Source: Chelonoidis abingdonii
Lineage: Eukaryota > Chordata > Testudines > Testudinidae
DNA length: 64,000 bases
Direction: 5' to 3'
Assembly (NCBI RefSeq): GCF_003597395.2
Contig: NC_133772.1
Location: forward strand, 144,321,999 to 144,385,998
Under the pieces are notes generated by a model, which did no database searches, was not told where the DNA came from, and saw only the letters and a list, made by a program, of their open reading frames with translations. The translations under genes were made by a program, and so were the position numbers. This document shows positions 22,301 through 33,100 of this stretch, piece by piece. Each line of letters starts with the position of its first letter. Position 1 is the stretch's first letter.

Positions 22301-23264
22301 AGTGGGTTAAGAGCTATGGAAGGCTGAGTGAGGTGATGGGGAAAGAGGAAGATGCTCCTAGGAGAATAATTAAGGCTTGGGGAAAACCCAGGCTACTGTT
22401 TTCTTAATGGCCTGAGACCACAAGCCTTGTAGAATGGGTAGGGCAGGGCTTCCCTCCATCCCAGATAACCAGGACAAGCTCTGGGAAGAAGGCTGTATAT
22501 GTTCTCTCCTGTTCTCAGGGAAGAGACAGGTTGGATTGGTACCAGCCCAGTGAGGTAAGGGAGGAGGTACCAGCCCAGGAAGGTAAGGGGGAAAGCTACC
22601 TTTTGGGATGGTGGAGCAAGCACAGTCCTCTTTGTCAGGCACAGCAGCATCACACAGCTAGAGGCCAACACAGCATCTGTTGCTAGAAGCAATGGTTTCC
22701 TTTTGCCCCTCAGTTTTGGAAGATGATGGCCTGGCTCATTCCTCCCTTTGGATCTCCTCCCCTCACTGGCATCCTTCACTGGGATTTGATTAGGTCATCT
22801 TTATGCAAATGAAGATCCTCTCCATTCCAATTTGAGCTCAGAAAGTACACAGATCCAAATATATATTGTCAAAGAGTCAGTCAGCAGGCCCATCGGTATT
22901 TTGAGATATTTTGGTCATGTATTGGCTTGGTCTGTCTTCTCAACTCCTGTGTTCATTCTGTCATGATAGAAGTTTCAGAAGATGGTTAAAAACCCACCTT
23001 CTGACATTTAAGGATGGCTTCAGTTTTAATGACCTGTCTGTTCTTGATTGCCTATGGCATCTTGCAATGCTAGCTTAAACACAAGTTAGTGAGGTCCTAT
23101 AGATTCTTCAGCCTGCTAGGATCATCTGGGCATCTCATCTAATCAATTCGCTGCCATTTCAGGGCCCTCAGGCACTGGTGACACTTGGTCTCTCCTGTTC
23201 TCTACCTGTGGCTCACAAAACTGAAATGCTTTAGCCTAACTAAAGTTATTGGCCTCAATACAGA
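19313..23264. other. Long stretch without recognised genes or elements
   Basis: About 4 kb of unique-looking sequence. All open frames are short and show no known domain. An isolated Harbinger-like terminus (TAA then GGCCTGGTCCACACTA) begins at 19,407 but has no partner. A-rich stretch at 20,911-20,940. Confidence 0.5.
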
Positions 23265-23322
23265 TGCATAGATGCCAAGATCAGAAGAGACCATTCTAAT
23301 AATGTATTCTGACCTCCTGTCA
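23265..23322 (-). mobile_element. CR1 3' tip, antisense
   Basis: ATAGATGCCAAGATCAGAAG .. TCTGACCTCCTG: terminal part of a CR1 in minus orientation, diverged. Confidence 0.55.
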
Positions 23323-23354
23323 CCTTTCTCTGTCAGTTTGCATAGGGGTATGTG

Positions 23355-23430
23355 GGTGAAATTTAATAGCCTGCGATATATAGAAATTCAGACTAGATGA
23401 TCTAATGATCCCTTCTAGCCTCAAACTCTG
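23355..23430 (+). mobile_element. CR1 3' tip, sense
   Basis: TTCAGACTAGATGATCTAAT then GATCCCTTCTAGCCTCAAAC: the plus-strand CR1 terminus, lying tail-to-tail with the fragment just upstream. Confidence 0.65.
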
Positions 23431-23997
23431 TGAAACTGAGGCACATTCAGTTTACACCAAATGTATGAATTTATCTACAGAGTGTGGAACAAAGGGCTTG
23501 CAAACAATTCACCCATCCTCTAACCAGGTAACAGGCATGAATGCTTGCTACATGTCCATGTTGCATTTTATTCTATATCACCTTATATGAAAATGTACAT
23601 AGCCTGTGTGAGAATGGATGCCATTCCGTCTCACTTCTCTGTTTTAAAGTTATCCTTTCTAGTCACTATCTTGGAGTGTTCATTGTTAGCAACTGGCTGA
23701 CGGACAAAAACTGCCACGGTCCAAAAAGCTCTCCCCTAGGTGCTAAGCTGCAGTGAGCAATTATAATTCTATTTTCTTCCATTTAATTGCAACAGTGCAG
23801 TACTGCATTTTGCACACTGTTCAATGATGTGCCAAAGCAGGATCTGCACATACATATTAATTGGGGCTCACGGCACAATGGATATGTTAACTTCATTGTC
23901 ATTAGCTGAAATGTGTATTTACATCTACTTTTGCTAAGCTTTTTTGTACCTGACCTGACACTCTTTTTAATCTGGTTGCTAGTAAGTATTTTGTAAG
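23431..23997. other. No gene or element recognised
   Basis: Unique-looking sequence between a CR1 tip and an LTR. Confidence 0.5.
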
Positions 23998-24003
23998 CAA
24001 TCC

Positions 24004-25152
24004 TGTGATGGGTTGGATCCCAGAAACCCCCTTGGGAACTGCCAACTGATGTGCCAAGACTACTTCTGCCCCTGCTTTCCCTGCCAGCTTGGGACTCCAG
24101 CACCCTTTCTTGTTGAGCCAGACACTCCCGTCTGCTCCAACACAGACCCAGGTTTTGAACCACGTGTCCCAAAGCTGCAGACTTAATTGAAAGAAACTCA
24201 CAGAACTGTTCCTGTCTTTAACACTCAGATGCCCAACTCCCAATGGGGTCCAAACCCCAAACAAATCTGTTTTACCCTGTATAAAGCTCATACAGGGTAA
24301 AAACTCATAAAATGTTCGCCCTCTATAACACTGATAGAGATGCACAGCTGTTTGCTCCCCCAGGTATTAATAAATACTGTCGGTTAATTAATAAGTAAAA
24401 GTGATTTTTATTAAATACAGAAAGTAGGATTTAAGTGGTGCCAAGTAGTAACAGACCGAACAAAGTGAATTACCAAGCGAAATAAAATAGAACACACAAG
24501 TCTATGTCTAAGGATACTGAATACAGATAAAACCGATTCCAGTAAGCTTTCTTTTACAACCTAGTCTCCTTCTAGTCTGGGTCCAGCAATCACTCACACC
24601 CCCTGTAGTTACTGTCCTTTGTTCCAAGTTTCTTTCTTTCTTTCTTTCTTTCCTTGGGGGTGGAGAGGCTCTCTTTAGCCAGCTGAAGACAAAATGGAGG
24701 GGTCTCCCACAGGCTTAAATAGACTTTCCCTTGTGCGGGGAGACCTCCTCCTCTCTCCTATGCAAAGTCCAGCTCCAAGATGGAGTTTTGGAGTCACGTG
24801 GGCAAGTCACATGTCCATGCATAACTGAGTTTCTTACCAGCCAAGCCACATTCCGGGAAAAGCTCTGATGTGGACTGGCATCTTCGAGTTCATTGTTGGC
24901 TTAAGTGGTTTTGACTGGGCATTTAATTTGCACATTCCTTTCTCAATAGAAATCATGCAAGTATACAGCCAATATTCCTAACTTCAAATACAAAAATGAT
25001 ACATGCATACAAATAGGAGGACTGTATTCAGTAGATCATAATCTTTACAGAGATATGTTACATGGCATATGTAGCATAAAACATATTCCAATTATATCAT
25101 ATATACATTTATAAGCATATTCCCATGAAGCCTTATGAGGTACACCATCACA
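24004..25152 (-). mobile_element. ERV-type solo LTR (1,149 bp), antisense
   Basis: Runs from TGTGATGGGTTGG to CACCATCACA, inverted ends TGTGATGG/CCATCACA, flanked by CAATCC (23,998-24,003) and CAGTCC (25,153-25,158), a 6-bp duplication with one mismatch. On the minus strand an AATAAAAATCAC polyadenylation region lies near 24,400-24,412. A 6-bp duplication fits some endogenous retroviruses. Only the LTR remains; no gag, pol or env sequence is visible. Confidence 0.8.
24629..24652 (+). repeat. (TTTC)6 microsatellite
   Basis: Six uninterrupted TTTC units within the antisense LTR. Confidence 0.9.
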
Positions 25153-25240
25153 CAGTCCATAAAAAGAGTGCTCTATTTATATCATGGGGCTACAAATAGG
25201 TCACAGCTTATACAGAATTACCAGGAGTCTGAGGAATCTG

Positions 25241-25370
25241 GTGTATCTGAAGAAGTGGGGTTTTTTACCCATGAAAGCTTATGCCCAAATAAATCTGTTA
25301 GTGTTTAAGGTGCCACTGGACTCCTTGTTGTTTTTGTGGCTACAGACTAACATGGCTACCCCTCTGATAC
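25241..25370 (+). mobile_element. PLE 3' tail fragment
   Basis: Shares with the other PLE copies the order GAAGTGGGG, ACCCATGAAAGCTTATG, GTTAG..AAGGTGCCAC, and the terminal GGCTACCCCTCTGATAC. It is a different, more diverged subfamily (CCCAAATAAATCTGTTAG instead of CCAAAACGTCTGTTAG). No coding part. Confidence 0.75.
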
Positions 25371-26660
25371 TTGACACCAATGAAATGCTAGTTTGAGCAT
25401 AATGCTGGGTCATAATGGGGTTTATTATTTTGCAGGAATCATGTTAGCTTGGCTACATTTGGTTTTATTGGATTTTCATTTTGTATGGTCATGAAATTTC
25501 GGGTTTTTTTAAGTCTGTTTTGAATTTTGCCAGCTAAGTTTGTCTATGATTTCCAAATGGGAAGAGCATGGTGGTGAAGATTTAAAATGGCACCTGTAGG
25601 CTTCAAAAATATCCTTCCAGACTGTAATAAATTAGTAAAATATCAGTGTTGTGTCATTGCAACCAAACCTACTAAGATATCAAGTCAGAATCAGTGTGAA
25701 CCTATCCCTGAGGACCAGACCTTAATGAACACATGAGGAAAATTATCCACTGGTGTAAACTGGCATAGCTCCATTGACTTCAGTGGAGCTGTGCTGATTT
25801 ACCCCAGCCAAGGATCTGGCCCATGCATAACAATCTTCTGCCAATTTGCTCAGATGACTGAATTCTTGTGAAAGGAATATTCTCCTGTACGTCACTTGTT
25901 GGCTACCCTAATAAGGGTGAGGAGTTGGGCTGCTGCTGCTGCACACTTTATTCGTATGAGCCCTTCTGTATGTTCTTTCAAAAAGCCAGGTGTGAGGGAA
26001 CATGTGTTTTTACATCATCAAGCCTTCCAATTAATTTTCACCCTCTCTTCCTAACAATATCCCATTTGTCTCCTATGCCATCAGTGTTGTTTCCTTTGCC
26101 ACTCCAATAAATACATTATTTATAAATACCTTTGCGCTAGATTGCTGACCCGCAATCCCATAACCATAACTGAGCCTTCCCCTACAAATACAATATTAGA
26201 CATGTGTGAAACATATAGAATGAAACATGTAAGTGGGTAAGTTTTTTTGGTCTAGCCTGGAGGGGTGGGGGGAATCGGGCAAAATGTGGTGAAACTCAGG
26301 GGTTGTGAATCCAAATGAACAGAATTTTTTAAATTAAATTTGCATGCAACCATAAAACTGCTGAGTTTCACAGACCTGTACCTAGGGTTGTAGGTACTCT
26401 CGATCTACGCTTGTAATTTATTTTTGCCAGCAGAAATTATGTGTGTGGAAACTGAGCTATTATAAAGGGTGGGGGCTGGACTTTAGCCCTTGGGAAACGT
26501 ACCATCTGCGTGCTACAATATTTTTGAAGACATCTCCAAAGTAAATAAGTTCCATGAAACACTGGAAGGTGGACTAGAGAAAAATACTAATCAGAAAGCA
26601 ATGGCAATAAAGCGATAGCCACCACATGCACATACAAGGAAAGTCTGAATCCAGATCAGT
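25371..26660. other. No gene recognised; one imperfect hairpin
   Basis: Unique-looking except an inverted repeat, arms 25,750-25,777 and 25,780-25,807 (around GCTCCATTGA/TCAGTGGAGC), with about six mismatches over 28 bp. Confidence 0.55.
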
Positions 26661-26679
26661 GATTAAGGCTGTTTAAAAT

Positions 26680-26910
26680 GTGCAATTTTTTGGGCAGGAA
26701 ATTTTGAAATTTTTTCATTTTTTTTCAACTGTAAAAAACAGATTTAATTTTTGAAAGCCATTTTGGTTTGGAAAAAAAATTTGTTTTTTAAAAACAATCA
26801 AAAACTAAATCTTTACCAAAAAAGTTAAGGAATTAGTTTGTTGTTTTACTGGGAAATGTCTATCAAAATGTAAATTTTCATTTTGGCTGAACAATCTTAT
26901 TTCATGGACT
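26680..26910. repeat. T/A-rich self-complementary tract
   Basis: Dense AATTTT, TTTTTT and AAAAAA blocks such as GAAATTTTTTCATTTTTTTT. It resembles a degenerate interspersed repeat, but neither ends nor family can be given. Confidence 0.4.
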
Positions 26911-27164
26911 AGCTCCATCTCTGGGTTAACTAACTGTATAGACAAACCATCATGAAATGTTAAAGAAAAGAACAAATTACTTTATACTGACTCGGTAACA
27001 AGAACGGGCCCTAATGGAGGTATACAGTGATAATGAACTTAAAAGAGAAAATAATCTCTTATTTGAGTGCTTGACTGCAGACTTTCATGCATGTTTCTCA
27101 GTGGAAGACCAAATTGTACAGGACTAAGCCCATACATTAGTTACCTGGGCTAAAAATAGAAGGC

Positions 27165-27226
27165 AAATCCTGACCCCATTTAAGTCAAGGGGAGTTATGC
27201 CTTTGACTTCACTGGGGCCAGGATTT
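27165..27226. repeat. Imperfect hairpin
   Basis: Arms AAATCCTGACCCCATT..GTCAAGG (27,165-27,190) and CCTTTGAC..GGCCAGGATTT (27,200-27,226). Same style as the hairpins at 25.75 and 63.2 kb. Confidence 0.6.
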
Positions 27227-27239
27227 CGCCCATGAAGTC

Positions 27240-27680
27240 AGAATTATTAGTGGAACTGGGCAGGAACTGGATTTTCTGTTTCAGGGGGTATTTTGTGATT
27301 TTGAAATTTCTTCTGCTCTGGAATGGAACAAACCCCTCCAAAAATATGGAATTTCGTGCAAAAAGCAATTCTGAAAAACATGCGTTTAGAGTAGCTCTAA
27401 AAATGGTTTCAAGAAAAGTTCTGGCTCATTTTCATTTTATCATGCCCTGGGGTGGAAAGGAATGTAATTTTGAAATGGAAAATTGAAACATTCCATTCTG
27501 AAAAGGTTGAAATAGAACATTTCAACCTTATTGATTCCCTCCCCCACCCCCACCAATTTCCATTACGAAATGAATTTTCAAAGGTGACAAGTTCCTCTGA
27601 AACAGTTCTGCTTTTGATGAATCAGGATTTTCTGACAGAAAAATGTTCTGCTGGAAAATTTCTGACCAATTCTAGGTAGT
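27240..27680. repeat. Possible unclassified repeat
   Basis: Enriched in GAAATTT, GAAAATT and their complements (GAAAATTTCTGACC at 27,653). Such composition recurs in turtle DNA, but I see no terminal repeats. The plus-strand open frames of 75-84 codons here have no recognisable domain. Confidence 0.3.
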
Positions 27681-28665
27681 ACGTAAAGCACTTGTCATCA
27701 GTTAATTGCCCATCCCCACTGAGCTACTTCCAGAGTACGGTCCTACTCAAGGCGAGTAAGGTGACAGAATCAGACCCTCAGGGTTTGGGTTAGTCTATTT
27801 GTGAAGGTTCTTTTCACTTCTCTACTCCATTCACGTTTCTCTGTTTCCTTTCCTTCTCCTACCTTTTAGGTTTTTAATATGCTGCTGGCATAGTCAGATT
27901 CCTAAAGGAGTAGGCTTCCTGAGAAGCAGATGGAGCACTAAGAAATCTGTTTCCGTAGCAATGAGTACCATGTCAAATCAATCTGCAGGCTAAGGTTCCT
28001 GTTTGTGGTAGGTGGTGGGTTGCTGATAAGAGAATTGAAAAGCACTCTAGGGGGTCTTTTTTGAGAGAGAGAGGTAAACTGTGAGAGAAACAGCAGCAAT
28101 GTTAGCTTCATTCATGAATCGGTGAGCATTCCTGGTTCTCTGCTCTGAGACTTGCGAAGGGCTGATTTATTGCACCCGGTTCTTACCCCGGAGAGATATG
28201 TTTATGCCTCGGATTCTGATAAGGATGTATAAAGGCGGTGTTTATTTACTCTTCTCTGGGGCATGGCTCTGTCCAGAATCCATCACTGTTTCATATACTG
28301 CCTGGTGGGTAACATGAAAGGACTCCGTATTTCTAAAACTAAACTGGCTTTTCAGTATGAAAACTATTCACAGAAAAACTGCAACTGCAACTAGCAGCCT
28401 ACCCGTGTGCCCACAGACCCACTTTCTGTTGCCTCCTCTAAACTCTTCCCTCCTGCAACCTGGGCTCCTCCTTCCAAATTCCGTCCAGGTTGCTCTTATC
28501 GGTGCCACTTCTGGGATGGACGGAATCAGAGGAGTTTCAAGAGCCATTCAAGGTAGTGCTTTAGTATTTGTATCACAGTAGTGCCTATGGACACAGCCAA
28601 AGGGAGAGATCCCATGGGCATGTTGCACAAATGAAGCCTCTGCCCAAGACAGCTTAAACTCTAAA
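27681..28665. other. No gene or element recognised
   Basis: Unique-looking. GAGAGAGAGAGG purine run near 28,062. Confidence 0.5.
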
Positions 28666-28669
28666 CGGC

Positions 28670-29100
28670 GAAGAGACAAAAGAAGCATTATTGTCCAGTT
28701 TTACTGAGGGGGCTCTGAGGCACAGACAGGTTGAGGGTACCTCTAAGTTGCTGCTGGGGGGTTGAATGGTGGCTGATGTTAGCTGTAGTCTTGTTAGCTT
28801 ACTAAAAATAGTCAAGAGGACTCTGTGGTGCAGACTATGCAAATAAATACATACAGTGGGAGGAGAGGGGCGGGCCTGTGGATCTGTGCTGTTGCCTCCT
28901 TACTTCTCTTTTTAACAGGCCAGCTGGAGTACAAGTAGTGCAGGTGGGTCGCCACACGCTGCCCTTCACAGCCCTGCCTGCAATGTAGACACACTCTCAG
29001 TGACTCGCCCAGATTCACACAGGAAGTCAGTGGCAGAACCATAAATTGAACCCAGATCATCTGAGTCCCAGGCCTGCCTTAACCACAAAACCACCTTTCT
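28670..29100 (-). repeat. MIR-like SINE, antisense, split by a Harbinger MITE
   Basis: Left part 28,670-28,734 (ATTGTCCAGTTTTACTGAGG .. GGCACAGACAGGTTGA) and right part 28,997-29,100 (GTGACTCGCCCAGATTCACA .. ACCACAAAACCACC) together read as one antisense MIR, with the tRNA head at the right. Confidence 0.75.
28735..28996. mobile_element. Harbinger-type MITE, 262 bp
   Basis: Ends GGGTACCTCTAAGTTGC and, reversed, GAGTGTGTCTACATTGC. Flanking trinucleotides are TGA (28,732-28,734) and TCA (28,997-28,999), where the MIR reads on. A 3-bp target plus GGG..GTCTAC-type ends fits PIF/Harbinger. No coding capacity. Confidence 0.65.
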
Positions 29101-29947
29101 CCCTCTGCTTTTTGTCCTTGGAGCTGTCTCTAAAGGGCTCAAAGTCCTTGCTGACCTGGGAAATATGACCCAAATTCAGGTGCCTTAGCACAGTCCACAG
29201 TTAAGGGTGGCAGAGGGACCAACACCATTGCCAGCTCTTGTCTCCTACATGGTTCTTTTTCCTCTCTCCTTGTGTCTTCCTGATGGCAACACGGCTCCCT
29301 GGAAGACGGCACCTCTGTCCAAGCCCCTTGACCAAGCTCCTATTTTACACTTCAGCACCTCTCCGTAGGGGTTCTGAGATTCTCTTCTCCTTGAGGATGT
29401 CTTCATGAAATTGCCTAAGCAGCAGTAATCTCAATAAAAATGAGTCATTAAACTCAGAGACAATGGAACTGAAACAAAAGAATTGCTTTACTGAAACTAG
29501 ATTATCCCTTCTCATAAATTCATCTGGATATGTCTTTCTCGGTGCAGTAACAAAGAAAACAGAAAAGTGAATAGCTCATGTTTCCTGAGTGCAATTCTCT
29601 TCCAGGACCACCCTTTGGCCAGCCTGTGCACAAGACTTACTGTCCAGATACCAACTCAGTCATGCTGTATCCAGCACCCATTTTTAAGTCCCTCTGACTG
29701 ATTCAACCAGCACATTCAGACGTGCCCCTCCCAGATGTCCAGGCCTCTATCACCCAGTAGAGTCCAGCCAGCCAGCAAGGTGATGTTTCCTTAACATTTA
29801 CACCAAAGTATTTGATCAGAAGATGTATGTGCAGGGAAGACCTCATGGTTCTCTCCTAATTTCCTCTGGGAGCTTTCCTCTCACCTGCCTGTTTACAAGA
29901 GTTGCATGTCAAAAGTGTCAAGGATTTCCATTTTTTACATTAAGTCC
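29101..29947. other. No gene or element recognised
   Basis: Unique-looking sequence. Confidence 0.5.
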
Positions 29948-30042
29948 ATTGATGGTTTAGACACAACAAATCCTGCATCTTGGCAGGGGGTTAGACAAGA
30001 TGACCCTTGTGGTCCTTTCCAACCCTATGGTTCTATGATCAC
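29948..30042 (+). mobile_element. CR1 3' tip, sense
   Basis: GATGGTTTAGACACAACAAA, TTGGCAGGGGGTTAGACAAG, GATGACCCTTGTGGTCCTTT and the terminal GGTTCTATGAT repeat unit. A well-preserved subfamily of the type also common in birds. Confidence 0.85.
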
Positions 30043-31298
30043 CTCTGGATCTGCACCACAGTTTCTTTCTATCAAGCAGCTCAAACCATCTTGCTAAACA
30101 TACCCAAGCACAAAGATAACTGAGAAATAATCCATTTTAAATGTACTTTATTCACATTTTTGATGATAAAACATAGATTAGTGAAAAACCCTAGGTCCTG
30201 TGTCACAGCCAGACTGGCCATTTCTTAAAATAGGAATTTCATTCCAGTGGTTTCTGTTCTCTAGTGTTCTCTTCTCCTTGCCACGTGCTCTTAATTTTTC
30301 CCTTCTTATCCTGCTGGGTGGGTTTGCAATCCCTGGTTCTCTTTATTTCCGACCATGGTACATGCTAATTGAAAGGCTTGCAATTATACGATATAGCAGA
30401 GGTACCTGATAACAGAACAAAGGTTTTCTTTACTCATCCAGATGTGGTTAGAGAAAGGAAATTAACCGGGGTCAGATCGCACTCTCTAGGCCTTAATTGT
30501 TGTTGTCATAATAAGTAGAAAACTGGGGAGTACACACAGTAGCTAACTACCTAGTCATACATCCCACAATCACAGGATTACTTATTTAGATGGTATCTGG
30601 GAAACAAAGACTCAAGTGTCTTCTGCAAACAGAGCTGCTCAACCAGTCTGTCAGTATGCCAAAGCCTCTGGGATAAAGTACCTAGAAAACAGGTGGGATA
30701 GAAGAAGAAAGTAAAGGCTTTTTCATCATTATGGAATTGTGTGTGTGACTGTGAAAGTATTTGAAACCCTGGAAAATAAAGATGTCTTTATGCTACTGAA
30801 TGTATTTTTTTCATGGGTTCTGCGCTTCCTGGGGCATGGACTTTCCTTGTGCTCTTTGTCTATGCCGTGCCGAACACAAGGGGGTGCTAATCTGGTTTCA
30901 GTCCTAGACACCACCAACAAATTTTTGACTACAGCTGGTCAAAAATGGACACATTTTTTCATAAAAATTCCTCCATAAATATCCCTTTTTTGTCCAAACA
31001 GTTCAAAGATAGAAAACTTCAATCAGCCTCCTCCCCTCACCCTGCCCCACAATTTTACTTGGAAAGAATCACGTCCCTAAAGCATCCCATTTTGTTCACC
31101 GCTAGAGACCATGCTCCTCTCATACAAAGGGCCATACCACTCTGTAATTCTGCCTCCCACCTCCAGAGCTCCCCATGTGTCAGGGTGTGGTGTTGCAGGG
31201 ATTCTTATGGTCCAATGCCCCAGTTAGTTATTCTGATGCCACAATGCTATGTCATTGTATGTGGCTCTAGTAAGATGAGGCCCTGAAACAAACTTTTG
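30043..31298. other. No gene or element recognised
   Basis: Unique-looking. Open frames under 115 codons without domains. Confidence 0.5.
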
Positions 31299-32005
31299 TG
31301 TCAGAGGCCCAGTCTGAGGCCTGAAGCCTGAACCAAAGTTCTTCCAGGCATTGCTAAGCAAAAGCTGGGCTGTGAGCCAGCGGCAGGCCCCACTCCCAGA
31401 AGTTGGCGAGAAGACGGCTGCTAGACACAGGTGCATTCACCTATACATGCTAATAAGAGGAACTTGTGCCAAGATGGCACCTGGACAGCCCAATACAAGG
31501 ACACTCCATAAACATAACAAGGAACAGGCAGGTGCATCTTAAAGACAGGACTGCACGATGGATAGATCTGTTTGTCTGGAACAACATGATCAAAGGAGGA
31601 GACAGCACCCTAATGAGCCAAGGGGCTGTACCTCAATATGTCAGTAGGGATGATAAATCTGTCCTGTAACTGTATAAAAGCAGGTCCCGGAATGCGTGTC
31701 TTTGTCTGGCCTAGGGGGCAGCGGAAAGTCCTGCCACTGACTGAGCCGGTCCCATTGCCAGGGGGCACAAATTCATAGTACGTCTTGTAGGGGCTACGGG
31801 AAATGATTACTGTGCTTTGTTTGACAATAAATGTGGCTCGGGTTCCTTCATACCTTACTAGAGACTGTGGTCTTTGGGAGTTCTCTCGGGGTTTGCTGTG
31901 TCAGTGATCTGCACAGAACTGGGGCAGCACACAGAGGGAACACGCACACAGCCAACTGTATCATCATTGAACAAGAGCAGAGCACCACACCGGTAGCTAC
32001 TGACA
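31299..32005 (+). mobile_element. Probable LTR (707 bp) with promoter and poly(A) signals
   Basis: Starts TGTCAGAGGCCC and ends GCTACTGACA (inverted TGTCAG/CTGACA). A TATA box (CTGTATAAAAGC, about 31,669-31,680) and AATAAA (in GACAATAAATG, about 31,822-31,832) lie in U3-R order with plausible spacing, so the LTR reads on the plus strand. Flanking pentamers TTTTG / ACAGT do not match, so it may be a recombinant or slightly mis-bounded LTR. No internal retroviral genes are seen downstream. Confidence 0.65.
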
Positions 32006-33100
32006 ACAGTGGCCAGATCACTTCTCTGTCCAGTCCCATTCTGGGGCTAACAGAAAGGTCTCAAATTGGAAAGCCCAGAAGTTTTTAAGCCTGGGACCAT
32101 TATACTTGGCCTCTTCTCCTTCTGATGCTTGTACCTTCCCTCTTGGTTTGGGGAAGCGTGAGGGAGCCCAGGCCTGCCAGTTCCTCTGGGTTCTAGCCCA
32201 TGGGTCCTGTCCTAGGTGGATGAGGACTGCTTCCTCCATTTCTCTGTCCTTTCCCTGCACTGCTCCTACTTTTGCCAAGCTTGTTGAAGCTTTCCCCAGG
32301 TCTCTGGATTCTGGTCTTCCCCCATGGGATCCCTGCTTCTTTGCTAGCTGCAGAGGTGCCTTGCAGAGGGGAGCCTTGACTCACCCCCTCTGCAAAGCTT
32401 CAGGCCCTTAAAGATAAAGTGCCAAAGTTCATTCCCCAAGCATGTCCAGGACCCTTAGGGGTGTCCCTCTATAATGCATGGGAGCCTTCCAAACCCTTAA
32501 AGGGCCATGCTAGCTGATGGGATGGGTTGACCCATACATACTCCAGCCCTGAATGGATGACTGCCCTGTCATACATCCCATCTGTTTACCTGAGAAACTG
32601 TCTTGACCTCTCTGAGTACAGACCTCTAGCCTCTGGCACCCGCTTCCTTGACGGGCCTTAGAGAACCACCGTTTGTTGACACTTCTAGGGCACCGTTTGT
32701 TGACACTTCTAGGGCATTGCTCCTGCCTGGGTAATTGTATTGGAGGTGTCTTTTTTCATTCAGCTCTTTAGTATCAGAAATAATTTTATTCTACATGTAC
32801 CAAGAGATTCTAGTAAAGGGATTTGTAAACCGTGCAATGTCAGTCATATCAGTGCCTCCGTCCTTCCAGCTAAAGAAGACTGGGGTAAGCATAGCAATGG
32901 TGTTCCACAATCAGCTGTTCTCGTTCCAGCCCTTAAATGTTGTGTGAAAAAAATTCTGCCACTCCCAATATGTCTTGTGAGGTGTCTTATATGGCTGGCC
33001 TGCAAATGAAGTTGCCCTTTCCCATTGCTATTCTCTCTTTCGAGGAGTGCAAATGAGTCATGAGTGCAAAAAAGGAGTGCAAAGGAGTGCAAAAAAAACT
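32006..33100. other. No gene recognised; short tandem duplications
   Basis: Unique-looking apart from the 24-bp duplication at 32,668-32,715 and a cluster of GAGTGCAAA repeats at 33,044-33,092. Confidence 0.5.
32668..32715 (+). repeat. 24-bp perfect tandem duplication
   Basis: Two identical units beginning ACCGTTTGTTGACACTTC (32,668-32,691 and 32,692-32,715). Confidence 0.95.

Noticed and set aside
19313..23264. Exons of a host gene
   Set aside because: Only short open frames without domain similarity or consistent splice sites; comparison with transcripts would be needed to claim any.
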